60,358 nt of DNA, taken from positions 1 to 60,358 of the forward strand of contig NZ_KB894818.1 in NCBI RefSeq assembly GCF_000374645.1, in the 5' to 3' direction. Under the pieces are notes generated by a model. That model saw only the letters and a program-made list of their open reading frames with translations. It did not search any database and had not been told where the DNA came from. The stretch is from Arhodomonas aquaeolei DSM 8974. Its GTDB lineage: Bacteria > Pseudomonadota > Gammaproteobacteria > Nitrococcales > Nitrococcaceae. The position numbers and the translations under genes are program-made. The stretch's first letter is position 1; each line of letters opens with the position of its first letter. Below, piece after piece: positions 56,420-60,358 of this stretch.

Positions 56420-57700
56420 ATGAAACGACTGCAACGCCTGTTGCTCGCCGTGATCCTCGGCTTCGCCGCAACCCAGGCACAGGCCCAGATCACCGTGGAC
56501 ATCACCGGCGGCGCGCTGGGCGCGCTGCCCATCGCGGTCGTGCCCTTCGAGGGCGGGGACGCCGCGCCGGAGGATATCGCCGGCATCGTCCGCGAGGACC
56601 TCACGCGCACCGGCCTGTTCGAGGCCGTGCCCCGGGAGGATTTCCTCGCCCGGCCCGCGCGCATGGAGGACGTCAACTTCCGCAACTGGCGGGTGATCGG
56701 CGCCGACAATCTCCTCGTGGGCTCGGTAGAGCGCAATGGCGGACAGTACCAGGTCCGCTTCGAGCTGCTCGACGTCTACGCCGGCTCACGCATGGTCGGC
56801 AAGCGCTACACCGCCTCCGGCAGCGACCTGCGCCGCCTCGCCCATACCATCGCCAACGAGGTCTTCCGGGCGCTCATCGGCCGCGGCGGCGGCTTCAACA
56901 GCCGCCTCGCCTACGTCCGCGCCGCCGGCGCCGGCGATGCCCGGCAGTTCCGGCTCGTCGTCGCCCAGGCGGACGGTCACCACCCGCAGACCATCGTCAC
57001 CTCCAGTGAGCCCCTGCTCTCGCCGGCCTGGGGCCCGAAGGGCGAGCGTATCGCCTACGTCTCCTTCGAGGCCGGCCGCTCCGAGATCGTCGTCCAGAAC
57101 GTCGGCACCGGTCAGCGCCGCACCGTCGCACAGTTCAAGGGCATCAACGGGGCCCCGGCGTGGTCGCCGGATGGCTCACGCCTCGCTGTGACCCTCTCCC
57201 GGGGCGGCAACCCGGACATCTACATCCTCGACATCGACAGCGGCGAGACCCGGCAGTTCACGAGCCACTGGGCCATCGACACCGAGCCGGTCTGGGCACC
57301 GGACGGCAAGTCCGTGCTCTTCACCTCCGACCGCGCCGGCGGGCCGCAGATCTTCCGCAAGGGCGTGCGCGGCGGCGACGCCGAGCGCCTGACCTGGGAC
57401 GGCGACTACAACGCCTCCGCCGACATCTCCCCGGACGGCCGGCTGCTCACCATGGTCCACCGCCGCAACGGCCAGTTCCGCATCGCCGTGAAAAACCTGG
57501 AGACGGACACCACCCGCGTGCTCAGCCAGGGACCACTGGACGAGAGCCCGACGTTCGCACCCAACGGCGTGATGATCGCCTACACCCGCACCCACGGCGG
57601 CACGCCGACGATCGCCACCATCTCCGTCCACGGCCGGGCGGAGGCGAACCTGATCCAGGGCAACGGGGACGTGCGCGAACCCGCCTGGTCGCCCGAATAA
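56420..57700 (+). CDS. tolB: Tol-Pal system protein TolB
   Basis: The 426-residue periplasmic beta-propeller has a signal peptide (about 1-22, cut near AQAQ), an N-terminal alpha/beta domain (to about 160) and six WD40-like blades with repeated SPDG / AWSPDGS / APDGKS / SPDGR motifs. It binds Pal and the TolA C-domain. The 63-bp gap after tolA has no terminator. Confidence 0.95.
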   Translation: MKRLQRLLLAVILGFAATQAQAQITVDITGGALGALPIAVVPFEGGDAAPEDIAGIVREDLTRTGLFEAVPREDFLARPARMEDVNFRNWRVIGADNLLVGSVERNGGQYQVRFELLDVYAGSRMVGKRYTASGSDLRRLAHTIANEVFRALIGRGGGFNSRLAYVRAAGAGDARQFRLVVAQADGHHPQTIVTSSEPLLSPAWGPKGERIAYVSFEAGRSEIVVQNVGTGQRRTVAQFKGINGAPAWSPDGSRLAVTLSRGGNPDIYILDIDSGETRQFTSHWAIDTEPVWAPDGKSVLFTSDRAGGPQIFRKGVRGGDAERLTWDGDYNASADISPDGRLLTMVHRRNGQFRIAVKNLETDTTRVLSQGPLDESPTFAPNGVMIAYTRTHGGTPTIATISVHGRAEANLIQGNGDVREPAWSPE

Positions 57701-57734
57701 CCCGCAACCGACTATCCGATAACCGGAGGATCCC

Positions 57735-58313
57735 ATGAAGCATCCCATCCGCTGGCTCAGTATCATCGTCATCGCGCTCGCCCTCAGCGGCTGTGCCACC
57801 ACCGACCAGGGCGGCGGTGCGGCAGCAGGGGGTCAGGAAGGCCAGACCGCCGGCGCCCAGGGCAGCGAGACGGCCGGGACCGGCAGCAGCGGCGACATGG
57901 AAGGCAGCGGCGTCGAGGCCTCCGGCGCCCAGGGCTCCGGGGGCTTCACCAGCGCCGACCTGGAAGACCCGTCCAGCCCGCTGTCCGAGCGCGTGTTCTA
58001 CTTCCCGTTCGACAGCTCCCAGATCGCCCCCGAGGACGTTGAGACCCTCACCAAGCACGCCCAGTACCTCTCCACCCATCCGGAGGTAAGCGTGAACATC
58101 GAGGGCCACACCGACGAGCGCGGCAGCCGTGAATACAACCTCGCCCTCGGCGAGCGCCGTGCCCAGGCCGTCGCCGACGTCCTCACCCTCAACGGCGCCG
58201 CGGGTGATCAGCTCTCCGTGGTGAGTTATGGTGAGGAAAAGCCGGCCGCGACGGGCCACGACGAGGAGGCGTGGTCGCAGAACCGCCGGGTGGAACTCGT
58301 CTACGAGCGCTAG
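57735..58313 (+). CDS. pal: Peptidoglycan-associated lipoprotein Pal
   Basis: The 192-residue outer-membrane lipoprotein has a lipobox (IALALSGC, acylated cysteine at 21), a glycine/serine/glutamine-rich linker (to about 75) and an OmpA-like peptidoglycan-binding domain (NIEGHTDERGSREYNLALGERRA). It tethers the outer membrane to the wall and is the partner of TolB. GGAGG precedes the ATG. Confidence 0.96.
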   Translation: MKHPIRWLSIIVIALALSGCATTDQGGGAAAGGQEGQTAGAQGSETAGTGSSGDMEGSGVEASGAQGSGGFTSADLEDPSSPLSERVFYFPFDSSQIAPEDVETLTKHAQYLSTHPEVSVNIEGHTDERGSREYNLALGERRAQAVADVLTLNGAAGDQLSVVSYGEEKPAATGHDEEAWSQNRRVELVYER

Positions 58314-58316
58314 CCC

Positions 58317-59225
58317 ATGATGCACACCAATACCCTCAAACGCGGGCTGCCCGCGCTGCTGGCGGCGGCGGTACTCGCCGCCGCCGCAGCGCCGGCGGCG
58401 GCACAGCAGTCCAACGGCCAGAGCCTGGAGCAGCGCGTCACCACCCTGGAGCGGCGCCTCGACAGCGGCGCCCTGACCCGCATGCTCAACCAGTTCTCCT
58501 CGCTGCAGCAGGAAGTCCAGCGCCTCAACGGCCGGGTCAGCGAGCTGGAGCGGCGGGTCGACGAGCTCTCCGAGCGCCAGCGCAAGATCTACCAGGACAT
58601 CGACAGCCGCCTCGTCGCACTGGAGAACGGCCAGGGCGGTGGCGGCAACGGTGGCAGCGCCTCAGGGAGCAGCGCCTCGGGCGGCACCGGCGGTGGCGAC
58701 TCGTCCGCTGCCGATACCGGTTCGGACACGGACTCCGGCACCGGGACGGACAGCCCCCCCAACACCGGCCAGAGCGGCGGGGACAGCGGCATGTCCGCCG
58801 CCGGCAGCTCGCCGTCGGGCGGCGGCACTACGGGTAGCGAAGACGCGGGCGCGGCGCGCAACGCCTACCAGTCCGCGTTCGAGACCCTCAGCGCCGGGCG
58901 CTACGACGAGGCCCGCCAGGCGTTCACCCGCTTCCTGCAACAGCACCCGGACAGCACGTACGCCGACAACGCGCGTTACTGGCTGGGCGAGACCCACTAC
59001 GTGCAGCGGGAATTCGACGAGGCACTCGAGCAGTTCCAGCGCGTACTCGACGACTACACCGACAGCGCCAAGCGCCCAGACGCCCTGCTCAAGATCGGCT
59101 ACATCCGCTACGAGCGCGGCCAGCTCGGCGAGGCACGCGAGACCCTGCGCCGCGTCGTGGAAAACTACCCGGACTCCTCCGCGGCCAACCTCGCGCGCCA
59201 GCGGCTGAACCAGATCGACGGCTGA
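58317..59225 (+). CDS. cpoB: Cell division coordinator CpoB (YbgF)
   Basis: The 302-residue periplasmic protein has a signal peptide (about 1-25), a trimerising coiled coil (about 30-100), and a glycine/serine/threonine-rich linker (about 100-180). A TPR domain follows (about 183-300; NAYQSAFETLSAGRYDEARQAF, YADNARYWLGETHYVQREFDEAL in parts). In E. coli it links PBP1B and Tol. It is the last gene of the tol-pal operon, 3 bp after pal. The linker is longer than in E. coli. Confidence 0.93.
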   Translation: MMHTNTLKRGLPALLAAAVLAAAAAPAAAQQSNGQSLEQRVTTLERRLDSGALTRMLNQFSSLQQEVQRLNGRVSELERRVDELSERQRKIYQDIDSRLVALENGQGGGGNGGSASGSSASGGTGGGDSSAADTGSDTDSGTGTDSPPNTGQSGGDSGMSAAGSSPSGGGTTGSEDAGAARNAYQSAFETLSAGRYDEARQAFTRFLQQHPDSTYADNARYWLGETHYVQREFDEALEQFQRVLDDYTDSAKRPDALLKIGYIRYERGQLGEARETLRRVVENYPDSSAANLARQRLNQIDG

Positions 59226-59237
59226 CCGCCCGTCGAT

Positions 59238-59265
59238 GCGGCGGCCGGGATTGTCCGGCCGCCGC
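59238..59265 (+). terminator. Hairpin after the tol-pal operon
   Basis: GCGGCGGCCGG - GATTGT - CCGGCCGCCGC: an 11-bp perfect GC stem with 6-base loop, 12 bp after the cpoB stop. No T-run follows. Probable transcription stop before the tRNA. Confidence 0.5.
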
Positions 59266-59290
59266 GGATCCGCTAATATCCCGCGTCTCC

Positions 59291-59366
59291 GGGCCCTTAG
59301 CTCAGCTGGTAGAGCATCGGACTTTTAATCCGCTGGTCGCTGGTTCGAATCCAGCAGGGCCCACCA
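59291..59366 (+). tRNA. tRNA-Lys (anticodon TTT)
   Basis: Cloverleaf read by eye: acceptor GGGCCCT/AGGGCCC with discriminator A and encoded CCA; D-arm GCTCAGCTGGTAGAGC; anticodon loop CTTTTAA (TTT); T-arm GGTTCGAATCC. The position after cpoB matches E. coli, where lysine/valine tRNA genes follow the tol-pal operon. Confidence 0.96.
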
Positions 59367-59689
59367 ATATATTCAGATACTTAGACGACGCCCGCAGCCC
59401 TCACAGCGGGCTTAGACCCCTTAAGGTGTCAACCAACTGTCAACGCCAGTGACAGCGCCTGACCCGATATCCTCGGGACCGTGACCATCCATCGAACTTG
59501 ACCCGAAGCCCAGGCAATGGGGGACAACCTACGTGTGGACAGCCCCTGACGGGGCCGTGTGCACAGGCTGATGAATAACATGATGGACGGCATAGCCGAC
59601 CACAAGTTATTCACGAGCCTGCGACGTCCCCCCGAGATTGAGTAGCACGGCGATCTGGAGTCCAATCACTGGAAGTCAGGAGATTGGGC
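59367..59689. other. Gene-free stretch between tRNA-Lys and the IS element
   Basis: No convincing gene. It holds a 6-bp hairpin (GCCCGC/GCGGGC, 59390-59411), two direct TGTCAAC copies (59427-59433, 59438-59444), and an 8-bp inverted repeat TGAATAAC/GTTATTCA (59572-59579, 59606-59613) in less GC-rich DNA. The left end of the IS element must lie somewhere in its right half, but its terminal repeat could not be fixed because the other end is off the window. Confidence 0.6.
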
Positions 59690-59953
59690 ATGAAGAAGCG
59701 CTACAGCGAAGAGCAGATCATCGGTTTCCTGAAGGAAGCCGAGGCCGGCGTGCCGGTCAAGGAGCTGTGTCGGCGGCACGGTTTCTCCGAGGCGAGCTAC
59801 TACCTCTGGCGTAGCAAGTTCGGCGGCATGGACGTCTCGGACGCCAAGCGGTTGAAGGCGTTGGAGGCGGAGAACGCCCGACTGAAGCGGCTGCTGGCCG
59901 AGTCGATGCTGGAGAACGAGGTCACCCGGGAGGCGCTGCGAAAAAAGTGGTGA
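59690..59953 (+). CDS. IS3-family transposase OrfA
   Basis: The 87-residue protein has a helix-turn-helix (KKRYSEEQIIGFLKEAEAG, LCRRHGFSEASYYLWRSKF) and a leucine zipper (RLKALEAENARLKRLLAE) for binding and dimerisation at the ends of the element. The ATG at 59690 was used; a TTG at 59684 is possible. The gene ends CGA AAA AAG TGG TGA, which includes the slippery site A AAA AAG (59941-59947). Confidence 0.92.
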   Translation: MKKRYSEEQIIGFLKEAEAGVPVKELCRRHGFSEASYYLWRSKFGGMDVSDAKRLKALEAENARLKRLLAESMLENEVTREALRKKW

Positions 59954-60358
59954 GCGCCCCGGCGAGGCGCGAGCTGGTGCGTCAGATGAAAGGCCGCGGG
60001 TTGAGCGAGCGTCGCGCGCTGGCGGTGATCGGCATGAGTGCGAGCGCGCTGCGCTATCGGCCGGCGGCCGATCGCAACGGGGCGTTGCGGGAAGAGATCC
60101 TGCGCCTGGCGCACCGTCATCGACGCTACGGCGCGGCGATGATCTACCTGAAGCTGCGCCAGCAGGGCTGGACGGTCAACCACAAGCGAGTTGAGCGGTT
60201 GTACGCCGCGGAGGGGCTTCAGGTGCGGCGTCGAAAGCGCAAGAAGGTGCCGTTGGCGGATCGTCAGCCGCTGGTGCGTCCGGGCGCCGCCAATGAGGTC
60301 TGGTCGCTGGACTTCGTCTTCGACCGTGTCGCTGACGGGCGGGCGATCAAGTGCCTGG
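59947..60358 (+). CDS. IS3-family transposase OrfB (catalytic, cut by window edge)
   Basis: Open -1 frame with no stop to the window end. Residues include SAPARRELVRQMKGRGLSE, RHRRYGAAMIYLKLRQQGW (HTH_21-type) and VWSLDFVFD, where the aspartate is the first residue of the DDE catalytic triad. A -1 slip at A AAA AAG would fuse it to OrfA, as in other IS3 elements. A GTG at 59950 could also start OrfB alone. The remaining D and E lie outside. Confidence 0.9.
   Translation, partial: MVSAPARRELVRQMKGRGLSERRALAVIGMSASALRYRPAADRNGALREEILRLAHRHRRYGAAMIYLKLRQQGWTVNHKRVERLYAAEGLQVRRRKRKKVPLADRQPLVRPGAANEVWSLDFVFDRVADGRAIKCL

Larger units (their letters stand above)
59690..60358 (+). mobile_element. 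IS3-family insertion sequence, left part
   Basis: Two overlapping reading frames in the IS3 arrangement, a small helix-turn-helix orfA and a larger orfB in the -1 frame, joined at a slippery heptamer. The element runs off the right edge, so its right end, target duplication and integrity are unknown. Type resembles the IS407 group by the orfA sequence. The boundary given is the orfA start, not the true left end. Confidence 0.85.

Noticed and set aside
59500-59690. Left terminal inverted repeat of the IS3 element
   Set aside because: Several candidate starts (TG-rich stretches) exist, but without the right end none can be confirmed.

Overview
The window is about 60 kb of high-GC chromosomal DNA from a gammaproteobacterium. 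Three things support this: a complete Tol-Pal cluster followed by tRNA-Lys, a ruvCAB block, and a GlrK-QseG-GlrR-type set. A class III (PhaE/PhaC) polyhydroxyalkanoate synthase and very acidic proteins fit the Chromatiales/Ectothiorhodospiraceae, possibly a halophile; that family assignment is inference. Apart from a partial IS3-family element at the right edge, the sequence reads as ordinary core and metabolic genome.

Layout. 1-910: 5' part of a 16S rRNA gene on the minus strand, with a boxA-like element and three tandem sigma-70-type promoters. 910-13400: housekeeping genes (tyrS, an M23 peptidoglycan hydrolase, anmK, erpA, argC, hemJ, bfd-bfr iron storage, rppH-ptsP, a HAD phosphatase, two tandem-domain Usp proteins). 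13490-23970: a MerR-type regulator (LiuR-like) and a leucine/isovalerate degradation operon (isovaleryl-CoA dehydrogenase, thiolase, methylcrotonyl-CoA carboxylase, methylglutaconyl-CoA hydratase, HMG-CoA lyase, ETF-ubiquinone oxidoreductase, a 59-residue membrane protein). A perfect 22-bp palindrome precedes the operon and a degenerate copy precedes the regulator. 23970-35100: envelope defence. A PagL-like lipid A deacylase, a MipA/OmpV protein, an AcrAB-type RND pump with a TetR regulator, and a second RND pair. Palindromic operators sit in front of the PagL-like gene and inside the AcrAB promoter. No outer-membrane channel gene is present.

35100-47130: AI-2E family transporter, BepA-like protease, polyhydroxyalkanoate cluster (phaE-phaC facing phaB, phaR and phaA), pabB, fadD, and an HDOD protein. 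47286-53630: yebC, ruvC-ruvA-ruvB, running by overlap into a sensor kinase, a lipoprotein and a response regulator of the GlrK-QseG-GlrR type. 53630-54206: a 576-bp non-coding stretch that I regard as the most interesting part. It has two TGTC-N10-GACA-type sites, a possible sigma-54 promoter, and a compact structured RNA ending in a hairpin and six T. It therefore looks like a GlrR-controlled small RNA gene. The adjacent GlrR lacks the GAFTGA loop normally needed to contact sigma-54, so its mode of action is open. 54207-59225: tolQ-tolR-tolA-tolB-pal-cpoB, with in-phase 126-bp repeats in tolA. 59226-60358: a hairpin, tRNA-Lys(TTT), about 320 bp without a gene, then the start of an IS3-family element with a canonical A AAA AAG frameshift site.

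All calls come from reading motifs, frames and context. No database search or folding program was run.
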